From Pedosphaera sp. (GTDB lineage: Bacteria > Verrucomicrobiota > Verrucomicrobiia > Limisphaerales > F1-12-MAGs170), in contig SIBF01000032.1 in the NCBI GenBank assembly GCA_009695275.1, positions 1 to 32,475 on the forward strand: a stretch of 32,475 nt of DNA, in the 5' to 3' direction. Of this stretch, positions 9,121 through 16,876 are shown in pieces. Both the position numbers and the translations under genes were made by a program. The notes under the pieces were generated by a model. It saw only the letters and a program-made list of their open reading frames with translations. It searched no databases and was not told where the DNA came from. Numbering within the stretch: the stretch's first letter is position 1; every line of letters begins with the position of its first letter.

Positions 9121-10081
9121 CCGCATCATCGAAGCCATTCGGGAAAGCAACACCATCTGTGTTGTCGGCCACGTGCGCCCGGACGGCGATTGCATCGGCT
9201 CGCAACTGGGCCTCACGCTCGCATTGCTGAACGCAGAAAAGAAGGTCACCTGTTGGAATCAGGATGCCGTGCCGCAAAAGCTTCGCTTTCTTGACCCAGG
9301 CAAACTGGTTGGCCGTCCGCAGTCCGGGCAGAATTTCGATTGCGTCATCGCCACGGACGCCGCCAGCCACGACCGTCTGGGACTCATCGGAAAGCACATC
9401 GGCACCCGGAAACTGCTCATCAACATCGACCATCACCAGAGCAACACGCGTTACGGCGACATCAACTGGGTGTCCGCCCGCGAGCCTTCCACCGGAGAGT
9501 TGATCTTTCGACTCCTGAAGACCGCAAAATGGCCCATCACACCCGAAATTTCGGACTGTCTCTTCACTGCCGTATCCACCGACACCGGCTCCTTCCAGTA
9601 TCCGACGACACGGCCTGCGACCTATCACGTGGCTGCCGAACTCGTGAGCCGCGGAGCGAATCTCGCGAAGATTTGCGATGAGGTGTACCAATCCTTCCCG
9701 CTCGCTCGCGTCGGATTGCTCAAACACCTTTACAACAAATTCCACCTCACCCATGAGAACAAGATTGCCTATCTCTGGCTCCGCAAGGCGGACTTTTCGA
9801 GATGCCGCGCGGAGTCCGATGATTCCGAAGGTTTGATCGATCACATCCGCGCCATCGAGCCGGTTGTCGTCGCATGCGTCTTCGAGGAGATTGAACCCGA
9901 ACTCACACGCATCAGCCTTCGATCCAAGACAGACCTCGTCAACGTGAATGACATCGCGAGCCAGTTCGGCGGCGGTGGACACCGGGCCGCTGCGGGCGCG
10001 CGAATTCCCGGCCGTCCATTGAGTGTTCAAAGACGCGTCGTCAACGCAGTGAGGAAGGCGCTGACCAGCGCGCGATTATGA
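9095..10081 (+). CDS. nrnA: DHH-family nanoRNase / PAP phosphatase NrnA
   Basis: NrnA degrades nano-RNAs and dephosphorylates 3'-phosphoadenosine 5'-phosphate. From the ATG at 9095 (328 residues) the DHH motifs are intact: H26-x3-D30-x-D32 in GHVRPDGDCIGS, D88 in IATDAAS, and D112-H113-H114 in IDHHQSN. The C-terminal DHHA1 domain ends with the nucleotide-binding GGGGHRAAAG. An ATG six codons upstream (9077) is possible, but the family normally starts close before the first helix. The start lies inside rbfA and the stop overlaps truB (ATGA). The rbfA-nrnA-truB-ribF order is a known arrangement in several phyla, which supports the call. Confidence 0.93.
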   Translation: MKTHPKIIDRIIEAIRESNTICVVGHVRPDGDCIGSQLGLTLALLNAEKKVTCWNQDAVPQKLRFLDPGKLVGRPQSGQNFDCVIATDAASHDRLGLIGKHIGTRKLLINIDHHQSNTRYGDINWVSAREPSTGELIFRLLKTAKWPITPEISDCLFTAVSTDTGSFQYPTTRPATYHVAAELVSRGANLAKICDEVYQSFPLARVGLLKHLYNKFHLTHENKIAYLWLRKADFSRCRAESDDSEGLIDHIRAIEPVVVACVFEEIEPELTRISLRSKTDLVNVNDIASQFGGGGHRAAAGARIPGRPLSVQRRVVNAVRKALTSARL

Positions 10082-10797
10082 TGCACGATTTTGATCCTCT
10101 GGACGGGGCGTTGCTGATCGACAAACCCAGCGGCATGACCTCGCATGACGTGGTGGATGAAATCCGGCGGCAATTCCGCATCAAGAAAGTCGGACACGCC
10201 GGTACACTTGATCCCAACGCCACGGGGTTGCTTGTCATCCTCCTCGGACGCGGCACCAAGCTCTCCGAGAGATTGATGGCGGGCGATAAAGTTTATGAAG
10301 GCACCGCCAAGTTTGGTGAGGTCACCGACAGTTACGACTCGGACGGCGAACTTGTAACATCACTGCCGGTGCCGGTCATGACGCTTGAACAACTCAATGA
10401 ACAAGCTGCCACGTTCGTTGGCGACCAGATGCAGGTGCCACCAATGGTCTCGGCCGTAAAGAAGGACGGCGTGCCGCTCTACAAGCTGGCGCGCAAAGGC
10501 ATTGAAGTGGAGCGCAAACCCAAGCTCATTCACATCTACAACTTTCGATTTACATCGTACGAGGAGCCACTCGGCATATTCCGTGTCGCCTCCACCAAGG
10601 GAACGTACGTCCGTACCATCATTCATGATCTCGGACAAAAACTTGGATGCGGCGCGCACCTGAGTTCCCTGCGCCGCCACGTTTCCGGCACTTTCGACGT
10701 CAAGGATGCCCTCCCTCTCGACACCGCGCTTTCGTTCTCCATCTCCCAGATTGAGCCGAGGGTTATTCCCTTCATCAAACTTGCCCAGGCTCAATGA
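10078..10797 (+). CDS. truB: tRNA pseudouridine-55 synthase TruB
   Basis: TruB makes pseudouridine 55 in the T loop of tRNAs. The 239-residue protein has the family core GALLIDKPSGMTSHDVV, then KVGHAGTLDPNATG with the catalytic Asp at residue 45, and GTYVRTIIHDLG near residue 175. It is shorter than the E. coli protein (about 314) and appears to lack the C-terminal PUA-like extension, as in several bacterial TruBs. Two consecutive ATGs stand at 10078 and 10081; the first overlaps the nrnA stop as ATGA. Its stop overlaps the ribF ATG the same way, so nrnA, truB and ribF are probably translationally coupled. Confidence 0.95.
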   Translation: MMHDFDPLDGALLIDKPSGMTSHDVVDEIRRQFRIKKVGHAGTLDPNATGLLVILLGRGTKLSERLMAGDKVYEGTAKFGEVTDSYDSDGELVTSLPVPVMTLEQLNEQAATFVGDQMQVPPMVSAVKKDGVPLYKLARKGIEVERKPKLIHIYNFRFTSYEEPLGIFRVASTKGTYVRTIIHDLGQKLGCGAHLSSLRRHVSGTFDVKDALPLDTALSFSISQIEPRVIPFIKLAQAQ

Positions 10798-11714
10798 ACG
10801 TCATCCGCCACGCTCGCGAGCTTGCGGGACGCAAGGTCTGCCTGGCCATAGGCGTGTTCGACGGAGTCCACCTGGGCCATCAACAAGTGCTGCGCCAGAC
10901 CATCAGCGACGCGCACCGGCACGGAGCCACGGCGGTGGCGATCACTTTTGATCGTCATCCAAGTTCCGTGGTGGCGCCTGAAAGAACACCGCCGCTCATT
11001 TATTCCCTTCCTCAAAAACTCCGGGCAATCGCCAGCCTGGGCGTCGATGCCACTCTGCTCGTTGAGTTCAACAAGGTATTCAGCTCACAATCAGGGGAAG
11101 CCTTCATCCGCTCCCTGGTGGAAAACGTCGGACAGCTCTTTTGCATCTGCGTCGGCGCGACATTCACGTTTGGCCACAAACGCAGTGGAAACGTGGAATT
11201 GCTGAGGAATCTCGGTTCGGAATTGAAATTCGCCGTTCATGGGCTGGCCGCATTGTCCCTTGACGGCCAGCCGGTGAGCAGCACCCGCATCCGGGATGTC
11301 ATTCGCTCGGGCGATCTCGATGCGGCTTCGCAGATGATTGGCCGCCCCTACTCCGTCGCAGGGAAGGTCGTGCGCGGCGATGCTCTCGGGCGTCAGCTCG
11401 GAGCACCGACTGCGAATCTGGACGTATCTGGATTGATGCTGCCACCGGGCGGTGTTTACGCAGCTCACGCCTTGGTCGGAGGCCGGCTGTTGCACGCCGC
11501 TGTAAACATCGGACATCGTCCCACCCTCGGCCATGCACAACCGACGCTCCGCGTGGAAGCTCACCTTATCGATTTCGAGGGCGACCTCTATGACCAGGAG
11601 CTTGAACTCATCTTTGTTGAGAAACTGCGTGAGGAACGCGCGTTTCCCAGTCTCGACGCCTTGAAAGCGCAGATCCAGGAGGATCTGCGTTTGACCCGCC
11701 AGACGTTGGAGTGA
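10794..11714 (+). CDS. ribF: Bifunctional riboflavin kinase / FAD synthetase
   Basis: RibF phosphorylates riboflavin to FMN and adenylates FMN to FAD. The 306 residues begin with the nucleotidyltransferase domain: IGVFDGVHLGHQQVL (HxGH-type nucleotide site), TFDRHPS, VGATFTFGHKRSGN and VSSTRIRDVIRSGDLDAA. The C-terminal riboflavin kinase domain has GDALGRQLGAPTANLDV, PPGGVYAAHA and AAVNIGHRPT. This full-length two-domain form is standard for bacteria. It is the last gene of the nusA operon; a 212-bp gap with no obvious terminator separates it from moxR. Confidence 0.96.
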   Translation: MNVIRHARELAGRKVCLAIGVFDGVHLGHQQVLRQTISDAHRHGATAVAITFDRHPSSVVAPERTPPLIYSLPQKLRAIASLGVDATLLVEFNKVFSSQSGEAFIRSLVENVGQLFCICVGATFTFGHKRSGNVELLRNLGSELKFAVHGLAALSLDGQPVSSTRIRDVIRSGDLDAASQMIGRPYSVAGKVVRGDALGRQLGAPTANLDVSGLMLPPGGVYAAHALVGGRLLHAAVNIGHRPTLGHAQPTLRVEAHLIDFEGDLYDQELELIFVEKLREERAFPSLDALKAQIQEDLRLTRQTLE

Positions 11715-11926
11715 TTCCGTCACTTCTTCGCTTTGACTAACTCACGCCATAACATCTCTCTGAAATCACGACCTCAGGCTTGTTTTTTTCGAGCGACTAA
11801 CGGCCACGAATGCTTGCGGCCTGCGCAATTCCGATCCGATGGGCGGGCCTCGAACTTACGAAGCTTCGCTCAGGAGTTGAACTCGTGAGGCACTTGTGAC
11901 ATTATTTTCCGGCAAAATTATCTGAC

Positions 11927-12916
11927 ATGAACACAGGAATCAGTGCGATCAACGACGAAGTTCAACGCGCCAGCGCCTTCGTTCAACCTCTCTTCGGAGA
12001 GCTGAACAAAGTCATCATCGGACAACGTTACCTCCTCGAACGCCTTTGCATCGGGATGCTTGCCAGCGGCCATGTGCTGCTGGAAGGCGTGCCCGGGCTG
12101 GCAAAGACGCTGTCCGTCAAAGCGCTCGCCGCAACGCTCAACGTCAAATTCTCCCGCCTCCAGTTTACGCCGGACATGTTGCCCGCCGACGTGATTGGAA
12201 CGCAGATTTACAATCCACAATCTGGAGGATTCACCACGCGCAAAGGGCCGATCTTCGCCAACCTCGTCCTCGCCGATGAAATCAACCGCGCACCTGCCAA
12301 GGTGCAGAGCGCTCTGCTCGAAGCCATGCAGGAAAAGCAGGTGACCATCGGCGAGAATACCTTCCACCTCGATGAGCCGTTCCTCGTCCTCGCCACTCAG
12401 AATCCGATTGAGCAGGAAGGAACTTATCCGTTGCCCGAAGCTCAGGTTGATCGCTTCATGCTCAAACTGAAGATCACTTATCCGACCCGAGCTGAAGAAC
12501 GGCAGATTTTGGACCTGATGGCGCGCACCACGAACCTTCCGGCTGTGAGCCAGATCGTTGAGCCGCAGCAGATCTTTGCCGCGCGGCGCGTCATCAATGA
12601 AATCTACGTTGATGACAAGGTGAAGGATTACATCGTGGACCTGGTTTGCGCCACGCGCGATCCGCAGAATTACAAGATCAACGTCAAGGATTACATCCAG
12701 ATGGGTGCCTCGCCGCGCGCCACCATTGCTCTCACACTCGGCGCGAAGGCTTATGCATTCCTGCGTGGCCGGGGGTACGTCACACCACAAGATGTGAAGA
12801 GCATCGGCATGGATGTCCTCCGCCATCGGGTTACCGTCACCTACGAAGCCGAGGCCGAGGAGAAAACGAGCGAGATGGTGATTCAGAAGATTTTTGATGA
12901 ACTGCCAGTGCCTTAA
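11927..12916 (+). CDS. MoxR-family AAA+ ATPase
   Basis: MoxR ATPases act as chaperones for metal-binding or VWA-domain partners and are almost always encoded next to DUF58 and Bat genes, as here. The 329-residue protein has Walker A GVPGLAKT at 54-61, a MoxR-typical FTPDMLPADVIGTQIY segment, Walker B LVLADEINRAP, sensor 1 LATQNPIEQEGTYPLPEAQVD and the C-terminal lid. No signal peptide or membrane segment is visible, so it is cytoplasmic. It opens the operon after a 212-bp gap and ends directly against the next ATG (12917), consistent with co-translation. Confidence 0.94.
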   Translation: MNTGISAINDEVQRASAFVQPLFGELNKVIIGQRYLLERLCIGMLASGHVLLEGVPGLAKTLSVKALAATLNVKFSRLQFTPDMLPADVIGTQIYNPQSGGFTTRKGPIFANLVLADEINRAPAKVQSALLEAMQEKQVTIGENTFHLDEPFLVLATQNPIEQEGTYPLPEAQVDRFMLKLKITYPTRAEERQILDLMARTTNLPAVSQIVEPQQIFAARRVINEIYVDDKVKDYIVDLVCATRDPQNYKINVKDYIQMGASPRATIALTLGAKAYAFLRGRGYVTPQDVKSIGMDVLRHRVTVTYEAEAEEKTSEMVIQKIFDELPVP

Positions 12917-13420
12917 ATGACCCTGGTTCTTCCAACTTATCCTGAAGCTGCCCAGTCGGAATTACGCGTTGTCGGCATCTACCGCGACACTGGGCGCGAA
13001 GTGAAACTGTCGCCAGAAGCAGCCGTCGCCCTGCGCGAATTGACGGGGAGTGCGCAAGAGGATGGAGTGCGTCTCGTTCCCATCTCCGGGTTTCGCACCG
13101 TCAAGTATCAGGAGGGCCTCTTTCAAAAAGCCGTCGCGAAATACGGCTCGGAGGAAGCCGCTGCCAGGTGGGTGGCGCGTCCCGGCCATTCGGAGCACCA
13201 CACTGGACTCGCGGTCGATCTGGGTGATGAAACAAGTCCGTCTGCAGATGTGGAGCCGGCATTCGAGGAGGGAACAGCCTTTCGATGGCTTCAAACGAAC
13301 GCAGCACGGTTTGGCTTTGAGTTATCGTTCCCTCGAAACAATCTGAGTGGGGTCAACTACGAGCCGTGGCACTGGCGTTTTGTCGGCACCCTACAGGCAA
13401 AGCAGATTCTTGGACAATGA
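12917..13420 (+). CDS. M15B (VanY/D,D-carboxypeptidase-like) peptidase
   Basis: The 167-residue protein carries the zinc-peptidase signature of M15B D-alanyl-D-alanine carboxypeptidases: SEHHTGLAVD (S92-x-H94-x2-G97 to D101) and EPWHW with E149 and H152, plus the substrate-side segment ISGFRTVKYQ. Known family members trim peptidoglycan stems or crosslinks. No signal peptide or lipobox is visible, although the substrate lies in the periplasm; either export uses an unrecognized route or the peptidase acts on cytoplasmic precursors. It follows moxR without a gap and its stop overlaps an ATG at 13417 (ATGA) that is a duplicated DUF58 start. A cell-wall enzyme in this position suggests a link between the Bat complex and the envelope (inference). 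Confidence 0.85.
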   Translation: MTLVLPTYPEAAQSELRVVGIYRDTGREVKLSPEAAVALRELTGSAQEDGVRLVPISGFRTVKYQEGLFQKAVAKYGSEEAAARWVARPGHSEHHTGLAVDLGDETSPSADVEPAFEEGTAFRWLQTNAARFGFELSFPRNNLSGVNYEPWHWRFVGTLQAKQILGQ

Positions 13421-13458
13421 TCCCCCGCGAAATTCTCAAGAAAATCCGTCAGATCGAG
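13417..13458 (+). repeat. Fossil start of the DUF58 gene (direct repeat, left copy)
   Basis: These 42 bp encode MIPREILKKIRQIE and match 14142-14183 at 40 of 42 positions (differences at the 18th and 33rd base). The right copy is the functional start of the DUF58 gene. The left copy still overlaps the peptidase stop as ATGA, as expected of the ancestral gene junction. The toxin-antitoxin pair lies between the copies. Confidence 0.85.
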
Positions 13459-13500
13459 CTGCCTATGAACCACAACCTGACCGAGACACTCACGCCCGCG

Positions 13501-13803
13501 TCACCTCAGCCGCTTGCGCAACTCCTCCGGGTCGCGAGCGCCGTGGAAAATAGAGACGATGCCGATGAAGTGACGCTCGACGGAGAAATAGATGCTGTAA
13601 CTCTCAAAAACCTCCACTCTGGCTTTGCGGATGGTCTTCCCCGCGAACGGAAACCTCTCGTGGTCTTGGAGGATGCGGGAAAATGTCGCGTTGATTTCGG
13701 CCTCAAACCTGTCACTCAAACCCAATTGCTGCTCGTCATACCAAAGGACAGCTTCTTCAAATTCCAACCGAGCCTCGGGCTCGAAGATTATTTGACGGGA
13801 CAT
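13501..13803 (-). CDS. ParE/RelE-superfamily toxin
   Basis: The 100-residue protein (start MSRQIIFEPEARLEFEEAVLWYDEQ) has the RelE/ParE fold pattern: an initial strand, a helix with the A-x2-E-x3-A-x2-WY motif, the segment RFEAEINATFSRI, then FPFAGKTIRKARVEVFESYSIYF with the usual R-x4-F-P-Y-x-I/V-like strand, and a terminal strand IGIVSIFHGARDPEELRKRL. I start at 13803 because the 17 residues from the upstream ATG (13854) do not fit the family. It overlaps the upstream antitoxin by 16 bp, the usual antitoxin-first order. ParE toxins poison gyrase and RelE cleave mRNA; which applies here cannot be told. It lies antisense to its neighbours. Confidence 0.85.
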   Translation of the reverse strand: MSRQIIFEPEARLEFEEAVLWYDEQQLGLSDRFEAEINATFSRILQDHERFPFAGKTIRKARVEVFESYSIYFSVERHFIGIVSIFHGARDPEELRKRLR

Positions 13804-14024
13804 GAGCGCCGGGATTCGAGCCGTTCTTTGAGTTCTGCACGGACCTGTTCCCACGGGATGCCGGCATCGGGATTGCGACGAAGCCGCTCCGCACGCTCTT
13901 CAAACGTGGCGATTTGCGCTGGTGTCGGTTTTTCAGAAAATTCGTCGTGCAAGACCTGGAAAACCTTGCGTTGTTCTTCGAACGGAAGTCTGCGGAACTC
14001 TTCGACTATTTCTGTCACGGTCAT
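13788..14024 (-). CDS. Antitoxin partner of the ParE/RelE-type toxin
   Basis: This 78-residue acidic and basic helical protein begins MTVTEIVEEFRRLPFEEQRKVFQVL. That pattern (a helix, LP-x2-E-Q-x2-V, a second helix) is common in small antitoxin-like proteins encoded before ParE-type toxins, often named addiction-module components. The C-terminal half is charged (ERAERLRRNPDAGIPWEQVRAELKERLE) and probably wraps the toxin. It overlaps the toxin gene by 16 bp. It is likely to repress its own promoter in the gap 14025-14141; the palindrome GGTCATGACC overlaps its start codon. The pair was probably acquired by insertion, judging from the direct repeats around it. Confidence 0.75.
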   Translation of the reverse strand: MTVTEIVEEFRRLPFEEQRKVFQVLHDEFSEKPTPAQIATFEERAERLRRNPDAGIPWEQVRAELKERLESRRSCPVK

Positions 14025-14141
14025 GACCCTAATTTACCCGCTCGAAATACCTGCGCAAGTCACGTTTTCCTTGTCTCGCCACTCGCAACAAACAACACGT
14101 GCGCGACGTTCCACGTTGAACGTTCCGTACTCCGCACATCC

Positions 14142-14183
14142 ATGATCCCCCGCGAAATCCTCAAGAAAATCCGGCAGATCGAG
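14142..14183 (+). repeat. Direct repeat, right copy (active DUF58 start)
   Basis: This is the functional copy of the 42-bp repeat whose left copy is at 13417-13458; the two match at 40 of 42 bases. The interval between copy starts is 725 bp and contains the complete minus-strand toxin-antitoxin pair. Confidence 0.85.
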
Positions 14184-15098
14184 ATTCGTTCGCTGCGGCT
14201 CGTGAACGAGTCGCTCGCGGGAGCGTACCACAGCGTGTTCAAGGGCCAGGGCATGAACTTCGACGAGGTGCGCGAGTATCAACCGGGCGATGAAGTCCGC
14301 ACCATCGATTGGAACGTCACGGCGCGAATGAATCATCCGTTCGTGAAGAAGTTCGTCGAGGAGCGTGAGATGACGGTGATGCTGGTCGTGGATTTGAGCG
14401 GCTCCGGTTTGTTCGGCTCCGGTGAACAATCCAAGCGCGAACTCGCCGCCGAGATTGCATCGGTGCTCGCCTTCTCCGCCACGCGCAACAATGACAAGAT
14501 CGGCCTGATCCTCTTTACCGAAGGGGTCGAGAAATACATTCCACCGCGCAAAGGCCGCCGCCACGTGTTGCGTGTCATCCGCGAGATTCTCTTTTTCGAA
14601 CCGCAGCGACGCGGCACCGACCTCACCAGCACGCTTCAATTCCTCTCCCGCGTCGTCGCGCATCGCGCGGTCGTCGTGATTCTCTCGGACTTCCTTGGGC
14701 AGACCATCCCGACTCGATCGGACATCGCCGGCCATTTGCGCCGTCGCGTGGTGCTGTCAGAATCCCTTGGCCAGGCTTCCGCGACCGCCCTCCGCCAGGC
14801 CAACCGCAAGCATGATGTCGTGGCAGTCCAGATTATTGATCGCTTTGAATCCGAACTTCCGGGCTTGGGCTACCTTGTCCTGAAAGACGCGGAGAGCGGT
14901 GAAGTGGTGGAGATCAACACCGGCGATGCGCGGAAACGCGGTATTTTCAAAGAACGTCAGGAGCGCGCTCATTCCGATTTGAAGAAGCTTTTCCTCTCAG
15001 CGGGCATCGATGCCATTCAACTGCGCACCGATCAGCCTTATGCGGCAGCCCTCGGTCGCTTCTTCGACACTCGCGAACGCCGCCGTCTCCATGGTTAG
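14142..15098 (+). CDS. DUF58 / VWA-like domain protein of the MoxR cluster
   Basis: DUF58 proteins are the usual partners of MoxR ATPases and contain a VWA-like domain. The 318 residues start MIPREILKKIRQIEIRSLRLV, followed by the family hallmark FDEVREYQPGDEVRTIDWNVTAR and a VWA segment VVDLSGSGLFGSGEQSK with an incomplete MIDAS (DLSGS retained). Later segments include DKIGLILFTEGVEKYIPPRKG and a C-terminal GIDAIQLRTDQPYAAALGRFF. No membrane span is present, so it is probably cytoplasmic or membrane-associated. The frame is open upstream to 13914, but that part is antisense to the antitoxin; the ATG at 14142 fits the family. Its start is duplicated at 13417. Confidence 0.92.
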   Translation: MIPREILKKIRQIEIRSLRLVNESLAGAYHSVFKGQGMNFDEVREYQPGDEVRTIDWNVTARMNHPFVKKFVEEREMTVMLVVDLSGSGLFGSGEQSKRELAAEIASVLAFSATRNNDKIGLILFTEGVEKYIPPRKGRRHVLRVIREILFFEPQRRGTDLTSTLQFLSRVVAHRAVVVILSDFLGQTIPTRSDIAGHLRRRVVLSESLGQASATALRQANRKHDVVAVQIIDRFESELPGLGYLVLKDAESGEVVEINTGDARKRGIFKERQERAHSDLKKLFLSAGIDAIQLRTDQPYAAALGRFFDTRERRRLHG

Positions 15099-15152
15099 GC
15101 CCGCACCTGCTCGATCACCAATGCCAGCCCCCAGCCCATCTCGAATGATTCG

Positions 15153-15755
15153 ATGACCAAGACAAACTCCTCAGCCTTGATCGTCCCTCCGCCCGGCGCG
15201 TCAACCAATGCGCCTCCGTCGGACATCCGCGATATCCGGGCACCAGTGGACATTCCCGCAACGTGGTTCTGGGTTGCAGTGGCGCTCGGTGCGGCGGTTG
15301 CGATCGCATTGGCCTGGTGGGTCATCCGGCGCTGGCGCCGCAAGCAGCCCGCCTCGAAACCTGTCCCGGTCGTTCCGCCACACGAACGTGCCCGTAAGCG
15401 CCTCGAAGCCGCCCTCAAACTCATCGACGATCCAAAGCTCTTCTGTACCGAGGTATCCGACGCCCTGCGCGTTTATCTTGAGGATCGCTTCGGCCTTCAC
15501 GCTCCCGAACGCGCCACGGACGAATTTCTCTTCGAGCTTCAAGCCACGGCAGAACTCTCATTCTCCCACAAGCAATTGCTCGCCGGATTTCTCAATCGCT
15601 GTGACCTCGTAAAGTTTGCCAAACACGAGCCGGCTCAAACAGCGCTTCGTGATTTGCATGAAGCCGCGTTGAAGCTGGTTTCAGAAACCGAGCCTCCGCT
15701 GATTCCCAAGACCGGCGAAACGTTGACATCTGCCGAACCCATCACCAAGGCATGA
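15153..15755 (+). CDS. DUF4381-like single-pass membrane protein
   Basis: The 200-residue protein has a short Pro-rich N-terminus, one membrane span at about 37-58 (TWFWVAVALGAAVAIALAWW) and a basic stop-transfer RRWRRK, then a helical cytoplasmic domain with L-x2-ALKLIDDPKLFCTEVSDALRVYLEDRFG (helices at about 80-120) and FLNRCDLVKFAKHEPAQ. This layout and its position between DUF58 and BatA match the DUF4381-type proteins of MoxR/Bat clusters. In that family the helical tail resembles the C-terminal part of BatD. The function is unknown. Its TGA overlaps the batA ATG. Confidence 0.7.
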   Translation: MTKTNSSALIVPPPGASTNAPPSDIRDIRAPVDIPATWFWVAVALGAAVAIALAWWVIRRWRRKQPASKPVPVVPPHERARKRLEAALKLIDDPKLFCTEVSDALRVYLEDRFGLHAPERATDEFLFELQATAELSFSHKQLLAGFLNRCDLVKFAKHEPAQTALRDLHEAALKLVSETEPPLIPKTGETLTSAEPITKA

Positions 15756-16747
15756 GATTCGCCTATCCCTATCTCCTCCTGCTGCTCTTGCTGCTGCCTG
15801 TTTTTGCGTGGCTGAAGGGACGCCGTGCCCGGCAGGCTGCTTTCCTTTATTCGTCGGTTCAGCTCGTTAAAGGGATCATGGGCCTCTCCCGTTCGAGCAT
15901 TGGTGCCATCCTTTTGCGGATGCGCTGGCTTGCGCTAGCCTTGTTCATCCTCGGCCTGGCTCGTCCGCAGTTTGGCGAGGGTGAAGCCGTCATCAAGGCC
16001 AGCGGTGTGGACATCGTCGTGGCGATCGATCTCTCGGGCAGCATGGCCTCCGAGGATTTTGAAATGAAAGGCGAACGTGTGAACCGCCTGATCATCGCCA
16101 AGGATGTCCTTGAGAAATTCATCAGGAAGCGCATCAGCGATCGCATCGGCCTTGTGGCGTTTGCCGGCCGCGCCTACGTCGCTTCGCCGTTGACGCTCGA
16201 TCACGATTTCCTCCTCACGAACCTGGAGCGCCTCAATCTCGGAACGATTGAGGATGGCACCGCGATCGGTTCCGGCCTGAGCACAGCCCTCAATCGCCTG
16301 CGCGACATCAAGTCCAAGAGCAAAATCGTAATCCTGATGACCGACGGGCAGAATAACGCAGGCAAGGTTCCACCGCTGACCGCCGCCGAGGCAGCGCAAT
16401 CTTTAGGTGTAAAGGTTTACACCATTGGCGTCGGCACGCGGGGTGTGGCACCTTTCCCGCAAACCGACGCTTTCGGGCGAAAAGTTTACGTCCAGATGCG
16501 CGTGGATATCGATGAGGAAACATTGCAAGCCGTCGCGACCAAGACCGGAGGCAAATACTTCCGGGCCGACAACACGGAAGCCTTGCACCAGATTTATTCC
16601 GAGATCGACCGTCTGGAAAAAACTGAGATCGAAGTAAAGAAGTACCAGCGATATCGTGAACTCTTCCAATGGCCTGTGTTGGGCGGCCTGGTGATCCTGT
16701 TATTGGAAGTGATCCTGGCGAACACCGTTTGGAGGAGACTGCCGTGA
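15752..16747 (+). CDS. batA: BatA-type VWA membrane protein
   Basis: The 331-residue protein has two N-terminal membrane spans (about 5-20 and 52-70, LLRMRWLALALFILGLARP), a VWA domain with a complete MIDAS (D93-L-S-G-S97, then TAIGSGL and LMTDGQNN), and a C-terminal span (PVLGGLVILLLEVILANTVW). This matches BatA of the aerotolerance (Bat) operon described in Bacteroides, where the VWA domain is thought to face the periplasm and bind partners through a divalent metal. The LARPQFG segment before the VWA domain is a family hallmark. A 129-bp gap with degenerate GATCA-type repeats separates it from the next gene. Confidence 0.9.
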   Translation: MRFAYPYLLLLLLLLPVFAWLKGRRARQAAFLYSSVQLVKGIMGLSRSSIGAILLRMRWLALALFILGLARPQFGEGEAVIKASGVDIVVAIDLSGSMASEDFEMKGERVNRLIIAKDVLEKFIRKRISDRIGLVAFAGRAYVASPLTLDHDFLLTNLERLNLGTIEDGTAIGSGLSTALNRLRDIKSKSKIVILMTDGQNNAGKVPPLTAAEAAQSLGVKVYTIGVGTRGVAPFPQTDAFGRKVYVQMRVDIDEETLQAVATKTGGKYFRADNTEALHQIYSEIDRLEKTEIEVKKYQRYRELFQWPVLGGLVILLLEVILANTVWRRLP

Positions 16748-16876
16748 AGATCAGAAATCAGAGACCGGTAATCCAGGGCCTTGTCCGTTCGCGATTCACC
16801 GAGATCAGTTACATGGATCAACGATCACTGGTAACGGATTCCTGATCGCTACACTAATTGGAAACTGGAAACACTC

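Noticed and set aside
16748..16876. A small gene in the gap between batA and the batB-batC fusion
   Set aside because: The gap holds only degenerate GATCA and GGAAACTGGAAAC words of the kind seen in intergenic repeats; no frame with a plausible product.
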